DNA of 64,000 nucleotides, taken from assembly GCA_022824265.1 (NCBI GenBank), contig JAJEAG010000014.1:1-64000 (forward strand). Reading direction: 5' to 3'. Source of the stretch: Candidatus Poribacteria bacterium. Lineage in GTDB: Bacteria > Poribacteria > WGA-4E > WGA-3G. The notes beneath the pieces are model-generated. The model saw only the letters and a list, made by a program, of their open reading frames with translations, was not told the DNA's origin and ran no database searches. Below are positions 1 to 8,182 of the stretch, one piece after another (the first letter of the stretch is position 1; each line of letters opens with the position of its first letter). The translations under genes were made by a program, and so were the position numbers.

Positions 1-139
1 GCTGTCGGATAGACAGAGAGACTAAACGCCTGTGGAGTCTGAATAAGACCTCATTCGGAGGCACGAGAGACGGAAGCAGGAATCACACAGGAGAGTTGTG
101 TGCTAAAAGAAGCACACGGCTTTAGCCGTCGTGAGTATC
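1..139 (+). mobile_element. Right end of an IS200/IS605 (tnpB-type) element, rest off-window
   Basis: The first ~140 bases are not typical coding sequence. They look like the 3' end of a tnpB-carrying IS200/IS605 element: a run containing ggaagcaggaatc around 71-83, an imperfect stem (cacacaggag...gttgtgtg) and, near the end, a subterminal hairpin cacggc-ttta-gccgtcgtg at 115-133. That order of motifs is what I recall from right ends of this family. A reading frame is open from base 3 to a TAG at 123-125 (frame 3) and could be the tail of tnpB, which normally overlaps this RNA; it is too short to prove. The exact right boundary is uncertain by about 10 bases and is placed just after gtgagtatcac. 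The insertion appears to have cut off the start of the downstream gene. Confidence 0.62.
24..139 (+). ncRNA. Candidate omega-RNA (reRNA) scaffold of the TnpB element
   Basis: TnpB nucleases use an RNA copied from the element's right end; the scaffold ends at the element boundary and the adjoining host bases act as guide. The sequence here has the expected layout: alternating G-rich and pairing segments (gcctgtggagtc, aagacctcattcggagg, gaagcaggaatc) followed by the terminal cacggctttagccgtcgtg hairpin. If so, the guide would be the ~16-20 bases directly after about position 139, inside the Rpn-type gene. Assignment is by motif resemblance only; TnpB itself is not visible. Confidence 0.5.
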
Positions 140-939
140 ACACAGCGATATTCCATACAGAAGTACAAACAGACGATAGTAGAAAACCGATGTGGTCCTG
201 TCTTGCTGGGTATCACGGTTACTTAATCCAACAGCATGAAATTCCTGTCTATTGTAATGTTCTCTACCTACATCCCAACGCAGGTAGAAATGATGAAGGT
301 TTCTATGCATATAAAGGGATGGGCTACGAATATGTGCTTCGCTATAAGGTGATTAGGCTGATTGAGATAAATGGACAATCAATTTTGGAAAAGCAGATGC
401 CAGGATTACTGCCTTTTACACCTTTGATGAAACCGCCAGAAGGAATAGATGCTAATCGTTGGTTGGAGAAATGTATTGATGCAATAACGTTAGCAAGCAC
501 AGATCAAAATACAAAGGAAATATTATTCGCTGCACTCGGTGTTTTTGGCAGTTTAGTTTACGACTCACAAATGATTATACAACGTTTACCGGAGGGTATC
601 ATGCGGGAATCTCCTTTTATACAATACTGTCTTGAATTATATGCGGAAGAATATAAGCAAAAGGCTTATGTAGAAGGTATTGAACAAGGCAAAGCAGAAG
701 GTATTGAACAAGGTGAAAAGAATGGAACAATTCAAAGTATTATAGCACTACTTGAGATAAAGTTTAAACCTGATGCTGTGAAAGTATTGGAACCAACTTT
801 GCAGAGTATAGACGACATGCAACGTCTTAGAGAATTACTGATTGCAGCTCCACGCGTTGAAAGTCTTGAAAGGTTCATGCAGTTTTTGTCGAACGGAAAT
901 GCTATTGAATCAGAGAATGACGGAACACTACACTTATAG
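100..939 (+). pseudogene. Rpn/PD-(D/E)XK family nuclease-transposase, N-terminally truncated
   Basis: The 279-residue product has the core of Rpn-like (PDDEXK_2/YhgA-type) proteins: an FHTEVQTDDS segment carrying the E-x-Q part of the PD-(D/E)XK site near residue 21, a conserved middle ending in LLPFTPL, and a C-terminal stretch with two near-identical EGIEQGK/EGIEQGE repeats and a predicted helical tail. The family normally has some 50-80 more residues before the E-x-Q motif, including the first catalytic aspartate; here they are missing. The first ~13 codons (GTG start at 100, Shine-Dalgarno-like aggaga at 89-94) lie in IS200/IS605 right-end sequence, so the insertion seems to have removed the native start and supplied a new one. 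It is 8 bases upstream of pyrB and may be co-transcribed. Probably inactive as a nuclease. Confidence 0.7.
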
Positions 940-947
940 AGGAGACG

Positions 948-2027
948 ATGCGGCACCTCGTAACACTTGACGATTTATCGAATTTTGAAATTGAACAGAT
1001 TTTTCGATTGGCTGCAGGGATGCAGTCACAACACGACACATGGGCAGGTATCTGTAGAAGCAAATTGCTTGCGACCCTATTTTATGAACCAAGTACTCGC
1101 ACACGGCTCTCCTTTGAAAGTGCAATGGAACGATTGAATGGTGGAACACTCGGCTTTTCTGATCCAAGTTCTACATCTGTGACAAAAGGGGAAACCCTTG
1201 CCGACACGGCTCGGATGGTCACGAATTATGCTGATGTGATTGCTGTACGACATAGTTGGGCAGGTTCTGCACGGGTTATTGCAAGTCATGCAAACATCCC
1301 AGTCATCAATGGTGGGGACGGTAGCCATACGCATCCAACCCAGGCACTAACAGATCTCTATACAATTATCCGCCGAAAATCGCAAATAGAGGGACTTACA
1401 GTTGGAGTCTGTGGTGATCTGATGTATGGTCGTGCAGCACATTCGTTTGCCTTAGCAGTATCTCGTTTTGGTGGAAACCTTGTTCATATAGCCCCAAAAG
1501 GGTTACAAATGCCTCCTTGGATACTCAAACGATTAGCGCAAGTCCACGGTCAGATACCCGTTGAAGTAGAAAATGTAACAGAGGTGATTGAAACGCTTGA
1601 TGTCATTTATGTTAATCGTCTTCAAGAGGAACGGCTGCCTCCAAGTGTGGACGCTGAGACTGTTCGCGGAAGTTATCTGTTGAACGCAGCGGTGATGAAA
1701 AATGCCAAACCCGATGCGATGATCATGCATCCACTTCCTCGCGTGAATGAACTCGCGTATGAGTTAGATGAGGACCCACGTGCGGCATATTTTGAACAAT
1801 CTGCAAATGCTGTACCGATAAGGATGGCACTTATTGCAAGCTTATTAGGTTTGGAACAACTTATCTTGACACAACCTCCAATCCGAAACATTGAAGAGTC
1901 ATCACATCAATGTAAAAACCCAAACTGTGTGACCAATCACGAAACCTATCTGGTATCCGAACAAGAAACATTCAGAGGGAATGAAGACGTGAATGCGTGT
2001 GCATATTGTGGTCAATTGGTTGCATGA
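948..2027 (+). CDS. pyrB: Aspartate carbamoyltransferase with C-terminal PyrI-like zinc module
   Basis: Catalyses carbamoyl phosphate + aspartate to carbamoyl-aspartate, the committed step of pyrimidine synthesis in the cytoplasm. The carbamoyl-phosphate loop FYEPSTRTRLSFE is at residues 45-57 and the HPLPR active-site motif lies near 263. The catalytic chain usually ends near 310 residues; this one is 359. The extra tail holds Cys322-x4-Cys327 and Cys351-x2-Cys354, the spacing of the zinc domain of the regulatory chain PyrI, while the nucleotide-binding domain of PyrI is absent. The start has a good site (gaggaga, 940-946) 8 bases after the upstream stop. The activity is secure. The role of the tail, probably subunit contact rather than allostery, is inferred. 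Confidence 0.95.
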   Translation: MRHLVTLDDLSNFEIEQIFRLAAGMQSQHDTWAGICRSKLLATLFYEPSTRTRLSFESAMERLNGGTLGFSDPSSTSVTKGETLADTARMVTNYADVIAVRHSWAGSARVIASHANIPVINGGDGSHTHPTQALTDLYTIIRRKSQIEGLTVGVCGDLMYGRAAHSFALAVSRFGGNLVHIAPKGLQMPPWILKRLAQVHGQIPVEVENVTEVIETLDVIYVNRLQEERLPPSVDAETVRGSYLLNAAVMKNAKPDAMIMHPLPRVNELAYELDEDPRAAYFEQSANAVPIRMALIASLLGLEQLILTQPPIRNIEESSHQCKNPNCVTNHETYLVSEQETFRGNEDVNACAYCGQLVA

Positions 2028-2064
2028 GATAGACTATTATTTATCTATTTCACAGAAATGTATT

Positions 2065-3540
2065 TTATTCCTCTTCAGTTTCTTCTTGTGGTTTAGGGAT
2101 CTTTGAAACTAATCCGTCTTGCTCTATGATAGCAGTTCTTGAAAATTGCCAGAGATGTCCGTTAGGACTTGTTGCCTGCCATCCTCCTTCAAAAATTGGT
2201 ACTGTTGCAACAAAATCCTTTTCAGTATCTGGAGAATTGTCAGGAAACATTTCGCGTGTTGACCAGTTTGTATATGTGACAGGTTCTCCGCTATCCCATT
2301 GCCATATACCCTCTTTTTCAATATCGTTGAGTCCTATCCAGTAGCCTGATCTACCAAAGATTGTGTCAATCCAGAACTGTTCGTCTTCATCGTTTATTGA
2401 TACAAGATGCGCGTCTTCCTTAATTGCCTTCTGTTGGGCATCATGCCAATCCCGACAAGATATTTTTGCATAGGCGTGTCCATTGGCAGGATTTATTATC
2501 CAAACTAATTTTTTAGGTTTTGCTTGCGGATGGATATTTGGGATACCAACTTCAGTGCGAACAACTCTAACACGATTCTTTTGATTAAGTAATTTATTTA
2601 CAATATCACGTGCTTTCTCATTATCGATCTCTTTATTATCACCAGTTGGTCGCTTAGGTTTAGCAGGGTTTCCGTCAAGTTTTATTACTATGTTTTCAGG
2701 ATGTTCATCATTTTTAAGTAGAAAAGGACCTGCTCCACCTGAGAAACCCTTAAATTCTACTGTAAGTGTATAATACCCAGGTTCCTCCCTATATTCTGTA
2801 AAATAACCTTCTGCATCTGTGTAACAGTCTGTTCCGTGAGTACCGCCGCCGCCACCAAATTCTCTACCGTTAAAACGCATTGTAAGGTCTGCTTGGATAT
2901 TTGCAACAGGTGTGCCATCAGCATAGACTATCTGTGCCCGTATCTTTAGACGTTTCTTAACGGTAATTTTTACATTTTCAATGTTTGTTCCGGGTTTAAG
3001 CTGAAAGGATAAACCTCGTAAATGTGGAGGACCTTCATGTGTATAGAAAAAAGTCACATTATTTAATCTTATGGAGAGTATCTGATATTCTGACTGTAAT
3101 CCTTCAAATTGAATCATTTCCATACGAATTTGTTCTGCAAGTTTTTGATTGTTGGGTTCCATACCTTGTATGGCATTCAACTTCTTCTCAGAAACAGGAT
3201 TGATATATAAATATCCGGGACGGATATTGGAAGTACTGAAGTCTCCTTTTGCATCAGTTTTAACCTGTGCCATCTGATGTGGCATTCCTTGATGGTTCAT
3301 TATATGTGGAGGAATCATAACGCCTTGAGGAAACACCATCTCTGGGTTGTCTGTAGATCGTATGGTAAATGTGAAGTTAGGCATCGGTTCACCCTCTACG
3401 TCCACAACTTTTCCTGTCAGTCCAATAGTCTTATTGACTTCAGGTTCAACAGGATTTTCTTGAGCAACACTCTCCGATAAGAACATAATCAATATGAATA
3501 GGATTGTTGCATGTATTTTAATCGTATCGGCAAGTTTCAT
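2065..3540 (-). CDS. Secreted C-type lectin-like domain protein (paralogue 1)
   Basis: A 491-residue exported protein. Residues 1-26 form a signal peptide ending SESVAQ. There follow two carboxypeptidase-regulatory-like beta-sandwich stretches (about 40-120 and 195-290), recognisable by patterns such as GKVVDVEGEPMPNF and ADGTPVANIQADL. The C-terminal ~135 residues form a C-type lectin-like fold with the hallmark sequence GYWIGLNDIEKEGIWQWDSGEPVTYTNW split by the usual spacing. The tail is acidic (EETEEE). A likely function is extracellular binding of glycans or protein; the ligand is unknown. An AAGGAG site precedes the ATG. The gene at 4112-5395 is a paralogue with the same domain order, and an IS200/IS605-type island lies between them, so the pair probably arose by tandem duplication before the insertion. 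Confidence 0.82.
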   Translation of the reverse strand: MKLADTIKIHATILFILIMFLSESVAQENPVEPEVNKTIGLTGKVVDVEGEPMPNFTFTIRSTDNPEMVFPQGVMIPPHIMNHQGMPHQMAQVKTDAKGDFSTSNIRPGYLYINPVSEKKLNAIQGMEPNNQKLAEQIRMEMIQFEGLQSEYQILSIRLNNVTFFYTHEGPPHLRGLSFQLKPGTNIENVKITVKKRLKIRAQIVYADGTPVANIQADLTMRFNGREFGGGGGTHGTDCYTDAEGYFTEYREEPGYYTLTVEFKGFSGGAGPFLLKNDEHPENIVIKLDGNPAKPKRPTGDNKEIDNEKARDIVNKLLNQKNRVRVVRTEVGIPNIHPQAKPKKLVWIINPANGHAYAKISCRDWHDAQQKAIKEDAHLVSINDEDEQFWIDTIFGRSGYWIGLNDIEKEGIWQWDSGEPVTYTNWSTREMFPDNSPDTEKDFVATVPIFEGGWQATSPNGHLWQFSRTAIIEQDGLVSKIPKPQEETEEE

Positions 3541-3571
3541 TGGAGTATCTCCTTGTATTGCTTGTTATCAA

Positions 3572-4106
3572 GCGTTCCGTGTCAAAACCCCGTTCCTTTA
3601 GGTCGGGGATGTAGACACGGCTAACGTCTCTATTGTTGAAAAAGTCCTTAACTTTTTCGCTGCGTCATGGTATTCTGTTACCAGTCACTTGGTTGAGAGT
3701 TGTAACTTCCGCACCCTTGCGGATGTCTCAACCACCCCTTTACAATGGGGCAGAGTGATTGTGGCACATACCACCAAAAAGTGAAAAATCTTGTTTCAAG
3801 TCTGAAAGATGACGGACCCTTGTATTTTTCATATTTTGAAACTGCATAAGGCAGTCAAGTATCAGTCATCGTTGCGAACAACAACTTTGTCTGTAGCGTG
3901 CAATATGGCCCGCACCGCAGGATTACACCTGTGTCGTCCAGTTTCGGCTGGAAACAGACTCAAGAGGACTCCGTGTTAGCGGTTCATACCTAAAGAAGTC
4001 TGAAGATGGTCCCATAGACAAAAACATCACGTGGATGTGCGTCTAACCCCTAATTGTTCGGATGAGGTTCAAAGAAACCCCGTCCTCAAGGGCGGGGAGC
4101 GGTCAT
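3572..4106 (+). mobile_element. Non-autonomous IS200/IS605-type element with omega-RNA-like right end
   Basis: This 530-bp island holds no credible gene but is full of hairpins. At the left, a 7-bp outer stem ccgtgtc/gacacgg (3577-3583/3614-3620) encloses a ccccg/cgggg hairpin (3588-3608). At the right, ccccgtcc-tcaa-gggcgggg forms an 8-bp stem (4078-4097). The stretch before it, including gtgttagcggttcat and aacccctaattgttcggatg, resembles right-end omega-RNA sequence of IS1341/tnpB elements as I remember them. Internal hairpins lie at 3690-3733 (ggttgaga...tctcaacc around ccgca/tgcgg) and 3734-3752. The element ends within ~8 bases of the stop codon of the lectin-like gene at 4112. Transposase genes are absent, so it would depend on TnpA in trans. 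The boundaries are approximate. Confidence 0.65.
3930..4106 (+). ncRNA. Candidate orphan omega-RNA/reRNA at the right end of the island
   Basis: The final ~175 bases of the island show stem-forming segments (ccag-tttcgg-ctgg at 3939-3952, the 8-bp terminal hairpin at 4078-4097) in the layout of a TnpB guide-RNA scaffold, with the element boundary next to the end of a host gene. A guide read from the flank would begin near 4107 and match the 3' end of the gene at 4112. No tnpB is next to it, so any activity would need a TnpB encoded elsewhere. This rests on pattern resemblance; covariance-model scanning is the decisive test. Confidence 0.4.
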
Positions 4107-4111
4107 ATGAG

Positions 4112-5395
4112 TTATTCTGAATCTTCTTCTGGTAGTGGTAAACCGATAATAAGATCTTTTTTCTCAAGGATTGCTTGTTCAGTTAATCCTGCGACAGGAT
4201 TCTCGGTACGAATCCGTTGCCATTTTCCAGTTACTCCGATGAGTACAGTATATAATTTATCTATGTTCTCTTCGTTTTCAGTTGGTTTATTAGTATCAGA
4301 AATTAGATTATTGGAATCCCAATTTTTGTAAGTGATTGTATCTCCATTATCCCATTGATTTTTGTCGTCATTTCCGTCTGATGTTAATCCAATCCAATAG
4401 TTTTCTTTCCCGAATACAGCAAGTATCCATTCTTGTTCTTCTTTGTCATTGATAGCAATGAGATGGGCATTATGAGTTTTTGCGATAGCGATAGCATCTT
4501 CTGGAGATTGACATTGGATTTTTCTATATGCATGTCTGTTAGTAGGGTTAATTGCCCATACACCTTCCTTTTGACGTTTAAAAACAGCCTGCATACGTTC
4601 AGGATCAGGTGGAATGTTTGCCGGTTGTTTTTGGATATTAGGTTTCTGAGGTTGTATTTTTTCGTCAAAGGTCAATGTCAGTCCATCCATTCTTTGACCT
4701 TGTTCAAGCAATATCTCTTTGGATTCTACGGTCTGTCCTTGATATGTTACAGAAATGGTATAATTTGCAGGTGAATCAACATAACGTGTAAATCCGCCTT
4801 TTTCATCAAGCGTTTGAGTTCCACCGCTACTTCCTCTACCTGAACCAGTTATGCTTCGCCTTCTTACCATAAGGTCCACGCGTGCGTTGCTCAAAGGTGT
4901 GCCGTCAGCAGCAAGCACTTGTCCACGTATTCTCATCCGAAGTCGGACGGTAAACTTAACCTTTATTTCCTCTGTTTCCTCTTCAATTCCGAATGGAAAT
5001 CCATCTAACCAATGAAACTGATGTCGATGTACATTGAATCTTATGCCTTGAATTTCAATTGAGCGAATTTCATAATCTGACTCACCACCTAAAGACAATT
5101 TTAATAGATTTATTGAGGGGGAGTTGATGTTTTCTATAGTGAAAGCACCTGTTACGTCAGTATTACTCGGTTGTGGCGGTGGGAAAATTTGTTCATTCAT
5201 ACGCATATGCCGTCTACCATGTAGCAGTTTCCCTTTATATGACATTATGTTGACAACGACATCTTCCACAGGGTTTCCGTTTTCGTCTACAATCTTTCCT
5301 GTAATCTTTGATGCTTGTGTCTCAAAGGATATTGCAGATAGGAATACTAAACTTACTAAGAGAACAAAATAGTGAGTAATGTGAGATTTTTTCAT
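4112..5395 (-). CDS. Secreted C-type lectin-like domain protein (paralogue 2)
   Basis: A 427-residue exported protein with the same plan as the gene at 2065: signal peptide (1-28, ending SFETQA), a carboxypeptidase-regulatory-like repeat starting GKIVDENGNPVEDV, a second one (RGQVLAADGTPLSNARVDL), a linker rich in P and Q, and a C-terminal lectin-like domain with NYWIGLTSDGND and WDNGDTITYKNWDSN. The lectin-like domain lacks an obvious calcium-binding EPN/QPD plus WND set, so sugar binding cannot be assumed. The product should be periplasmic or extracellular. The stop codon is within 10 bases of the right end of the IS200/IS605-like island, which therefore inserted without damaging the gene. 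The upstream region 5396-5517 separates it from a small gene in the same orientation. Confidence 0.82.
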   Translation of the reverse strand: MKKSHITHYFVLLVSLVFLSAISFETQASKITGKIVDENGNPVEDVVVNIMSYKGKLLHGRRHMRMNEQIFPPPQPSNTDVTGAFTIENINSPSINLLKLSLGGESDYEIRSIEIQGIRFNVHRHQFHWLDGFPFGIEEETEEIKVKFTVRLRMRIRGQVLAADGTPLSNARVDLMVRRRSITGSGRGSSGGTQTLDEKGGFTRYVDSPANYTISVTYQGQTVESKEILLEQGQRMDGLTLTFDEKIQPQKPNIQKQPANIPPDPERMQAVFKRQKEGVWAINPTNRHAYRKIQCQSPEDAIAIAKTHNAHLIAINDKEEQEWILAVFGKENYWIGLTSDGNDDKNQWDNGDTITYKNWDSNNLISDTNKPTENEENIDKLYTVLIGVTGKWQRIRTENPVAGLTEQAILEKKDLIIGLPLPEEDSE

Positions 5396-5517
5396 TGGGG
5401 TGACCTCTTAATTAAATTATGGTAAGTATATGGTGTTGAGTTAGTGTTTTAATTATACCATAGTCAAATTACTATTGACAACATCATCGTACAAAGGCAC
5501 TTAATGAAATCTGTCCC

Positions 5518-5724
5518 CTACAATGCAGACAAGACAGGTGAGAAAGTCTTGCTCCTATGATGGGAATGGGGTGAAAGGCTTGGGTGTTTTTGGTTCATGG
5601 ACTGGTTGGGATTGGGTAAGTCGTGTGAGAATTCTTTTATGAATGCTTGCGCGACTCGTTTGTTTGTCCTGAATTTTGCGTAAGATTTGACGGCGAATTG
5701 TTTGTGCTTTTCTTGTAAATACAT
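5518..5724 (-). CDS. Small DUF2280-like protein (possible helix-turn-helix)
   Basis: A 68-residue product with a strong site (agaaggag, about 10 bases before the ATG). The first ~40 residues, with the pattern KHKQFAVKSYAKFRTNKRVA followed by QAFIKEF, resemble the start of DUF2280 proteins, small putative DNA-binding proteins often linked to phage terminase or mobile DNA. The last ~30 residues are Ser/Pro/His-rich and look unconstrained, so the gene may be a shortened or frameshifted member of its family. Directly upstream is a set of inverted copies of a 16-bp sequence (5743-5869) that could be its operator. The family match is from memory and tentative. Confidence 0.45.
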   Translation of the reverse strand: MYLQEKHKQFAVKSYAKFRTNKRVAQAFIKEFSHDLPNPNQSMNQKHPSLSPHSHHRSKTFSPVLSAL

Positions 5725-5742
5725 CGGTTATTTGCTCCTTCT

Positions 5743-5869
5743 AAAAACGTACACAAAACGGGCGTTTTTCGTTTCTGTGTACGTTTTGGTTTTTGGGGTT
5801 ATACCAGTATGGAACTGGATTTATAGGGGTTTTTGAAAAATTTGAGATTTTCATTTTGTGTACGTTTTT
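5743..5869. repeat. Perfect 16-bp inverted repeat upstream of the small gene
   Basis: aaaaacgtacacaaaa at 5743-5758 recurs as its exact reverse complement at 5854-5869, with a shorter third copy (gtgtacgtttt) at 5777-5787. The repeats start about 20 bases upstream of the ATG of the gene at 5518-5724. They could be operator sites, or part of an intergenic mobile repeat. Confidence 0.7.
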
Positions 5870-6365
5870 ATTTGCTTGGTTTTGGTCGGTTTTTGGGTGG
5901 ACATTTTTTGGGTGACGGGTGCCGGTTTTTGTTGTGCATATGAGGTGTAAACGGTTTCTGTTTTTCATAGTGGTAGTATTATAACAGGTGTTAAGAAGGG
6001 ATGGAAGGGGTTCTGGGGATGGGAACAATATATATCCAATAAGTTTCATGTCCGTTTCGGATTTTTTGGTTTTTTTGGGGTTTTTTGTTGTCTGAACCAA
6101 GATTTTCAAGATTTCAGGATTTTCAGGATTGGAGTTTGGGGTATTGTAGTCTGTTTCATAGGATAATAAGATATTGTGGCGTGGGTGCGGAATGGCACAA
6201 ACTGGAAAGTTTGTGCTACGAATATCGGGCGGGGAAACCCTGCCCCTACGATATATGCATGGAATAATTGACATAGCACAAAAGTTAGTCCGAACCTATA
6301 TTGAGATGTAAAAAATAAAAATGAAAACCGAAAACTATATAAAGTTTCAACTGGATTAATCAAAG
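5870..6365. repeat. Gene-free intergenic DNA with dispersed-type palindromes
   Basis: There is no credible gene here; the long minus-strand frame (5741-6274) is low-complexity and lacks any domain. Visible elements are an oligo-T/G stretch (6055-6090), a run of aagattttcaag/aggattttcagg units at 6101-6130, a 9-bp hairpin gcacaaact-ggaa-agtttgtgc (6195-6216), and gggcggggaaaccctgcccc (6227-6246). The last resembles palindromes at 21644-21667 and 54863-54888. These look like short dispersed repeats. Confidence 0.6.
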
Positions 6366-6394
6366 TTGACTTGAGATAGGAGATGTGATATAAT
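6366..6394 (+). promoter_or_regulatory. Sigma70-type promoter of argS
   Basis: TTGACT (6366-6371), a 17-base spacer, then TATAAT (6389-6394), with the argS start 57 bases downstream. This is a near-consensus housekeeping promoter. Confidence 0.75.
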
Positions 6395-6450
6395 TCCTTC
6401 ATTGCAATTTATAGATAACTCACAGAAAATACAAATCTGGTTACTCAAAT

Positions 6451-8160
6451 ATGGATGGAATCAAAGAAGAAATAAACAATATTTTAGAAGGTGCGATACG
6501 CAAAGCAATCGAGATAGGTGAACTTCAAATATCTGAAGTGCCTACAATCCCGTTTTCACCAACTAAGACTCCTGAACACGGTGACTTAGCAACCCCCGTT
6601 GCATTAGGTTTAGCAAAACAAGCGAAGTTGCCACCAAAACAGATAGCAGAAACTATAAAAAAACATGTCGATTTGGATGAACACCCGATCATTCGCAATA
6701 TTGAAATTGCAGGACCGGGTTTTCTTAATGTCTACCTGTCTAACGATTGGTTATTTGATACTCTACAGGCAATATATGAGTTGGAGGAGAATTACGGAAC
6801 TTGTAATAAAGGCATGGGAGAACGCATTCAGATTGAATTTGTCAGTGCAAATCCAACTGGACCGCTAAATATAGTCAGTGGACGTGCGGCGGCAGTAGGT
6901 GATACCCTCGTAAATCTGTTTAACGCTGTCGGTTATGATGCTATCCGTGAATATTATGTCAATGATGCAGGTGGACAAGTTGAGAAACTTGGAGAATCAA
7001 TAGATATTCGCTATAGACAAGCATTAGGTGAAGAGAAGTTAGAAATCCCAGAAGGTGGGTATCAAGGGGACTACGTGCAGGAATTTGCTGAAGCCATTGT
7101 TGATGAAAATGGAGATGACCACCTTAAACTTAGTCAAGATGAACGTATAGCATATTTTCGAGATATTGGTATTGAATATCTACTTGGACAGCAAAAAGTC
7201 TCATTGGAACGTTTTAGAGTTTGTTTTGATGTCTGGTCAAGTGAAAAAGCAATTCGTGAAAGTGGGAAACCCGATGAAATTATAGAGATGTTTCGTGAAA
7301 AGAAATACCTATATGAAGCGGATGGGGCAACCTGGTTTCGGATGACTGATTTTGGTGACGACAAGGATTGTGTCGTAATCAGAACAAATGGCGAATATAC
7401 CTATTTCGTTCCAGATGCAGCATATCACCGCGATAAATACGACCGTGGATTTCATAAGGTTATTGATCTTTTTGGTCCAGACCATCAAGGTCATGTTTTC
7501 CGACTCAAGAACTTTGTAAAAGCACTCGGTTTGGAGGATGATTGGTTAGAAGTTGACATTATACAGCAAGTTAACCTTGTTGACTCTGATGGCACACGAT
7601 TGGATATGTCAAAAAGGAGTGGACAATTCTTCACACTTGATTCACTGATTGACGAACTGGCAGATGCAGTCGGAGAACAGTTTGCTGTCGATGTAGCGCG
7701 TTATTTCTTCCTCATGCGTGCGAATAATACACACTTGGATTTCAATGTTGAATTGGCGATTACACAAGCAAATGAGAATCCAGTATTCTACATACAGTAC
7801 GCACATGCGCGCTGCTGTAGCATTTTTCAACAAGCAAAAGAGCAACAGATAAAGTTAAGGTCCCTTGACGATATTGATCTGGAATATCTTACTGAACCTT
7901 CTGAACATGAACTTATTCGAAAATTGGCTGAATATCCATCAATTGTCTTATCCAGTGCGGAGGGACGAGAAGCACATCGTATTCCACATTATCTGCATGA
8001 ATTATCAGGACTGTTCCATCCATTTTACAATCAACATCGTGTCTTAGATACCGATAATATGGATAGAACACAAGCAAGACTCATCCTTATCCAAAGTGTG
8101 CAAACAGTGTTAGCAAATGGCTTGAGACTGATAGGTATCTCTGTGCCTGAATCAATGTAA
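6451..8160 (+). CDS. argS: Arginyl-tRNA synthetase (class I, HIGH motif replaced)
   Basis: Charges tRNA-Arg with arginine in the cytoplasm. The 569-residue chain has the N-terminal Add-1 domain (about 1-110), the class I Rossmann core opening with VSANPTGP at 131-138, an MSKR signature loop at 386-389 (LDMSKRSGQ), and the C-terminal DALR anticodon domain (about 450-569). The ATP-binding HIGH motif, usually HVGH right after NPTGPL in this enzyme, reads NIVS at residues 140-143, while the following GRAAAVGD matches the family. I recall ArgRS subfamilies in which this motif is altered, so the enzyme may still be active. No strong Shine-Dalgarno is seen before the ATG. The preceding promoter is near-perfect, as expected for an essential gene. 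Confidence 0.93.
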   Translation: MDGIKEEINNILEGAIRKAIEIGELQISEVPTIPFSPTKTPEHGDLATPVALGLAKQAKLPPKQIAETIKKHVDLDEHPIIRNIEIAGPGFLNVYLSNDWLFDTLQAIYELEENYGTCNKGMGERIQIEFVSANPTGPLNIVSGRAAAVGDTLVNLFNAVGYDAIREYYVNDAGGQVEKLGESIDIRYRQALGEEKLEIPEGGYQGDYVQEFAEAIVDENGDDHLKLSQDERIAYFRDIGIEYLLGQQKVSLERFRVCFDVWSSEKAIRESGKPDEIIEMFREKKYLYEADGATWFRMTDFGDDKDCVVIRTNGEYTYFVPDAAYHRDKYDRGFHKVIDLFGPDHQGHVFRLKNFVKALGLEDDWLEVDIIQQVNLVDSDGTRLDMSKRSGQFFTLDSLIDELADAVGEQFAVDVARYFFLMRANNTHLDFNVELAITQANENPVFYIQYAHARCCSIFQQAKEQQIKLRSLDDIDLEYLTEPSEHELIRKLAEYPSIVLSSAEGREAHRIPHYLHELSGLFHPFYNQHRVLDTDNMDRTQARLILIQSVQTVLANGLRLIGISVPESM

Positions 8161-8182
8161 TCTGTATTGGAGGTTTCCTTCT

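Noticed and set aside
122-310. Minus-strand frame inside the Rpn-like gene
   Set aside because: It overlaps a supported gene on the other strand, has no start signal and no recognisable domain.
4433-4774. Plus-strand frame opposite lectin paralogue 2
   Set aside because: Shadow of the minus-strand gene; its hydrophobic composition comes from antisense of conserved codons.
5741-6274. 177-codon minus-strand open frame
   Set aside because: Low-complexity, no domain or ribosome site, and it runs through palindromic repeats; not a gene.
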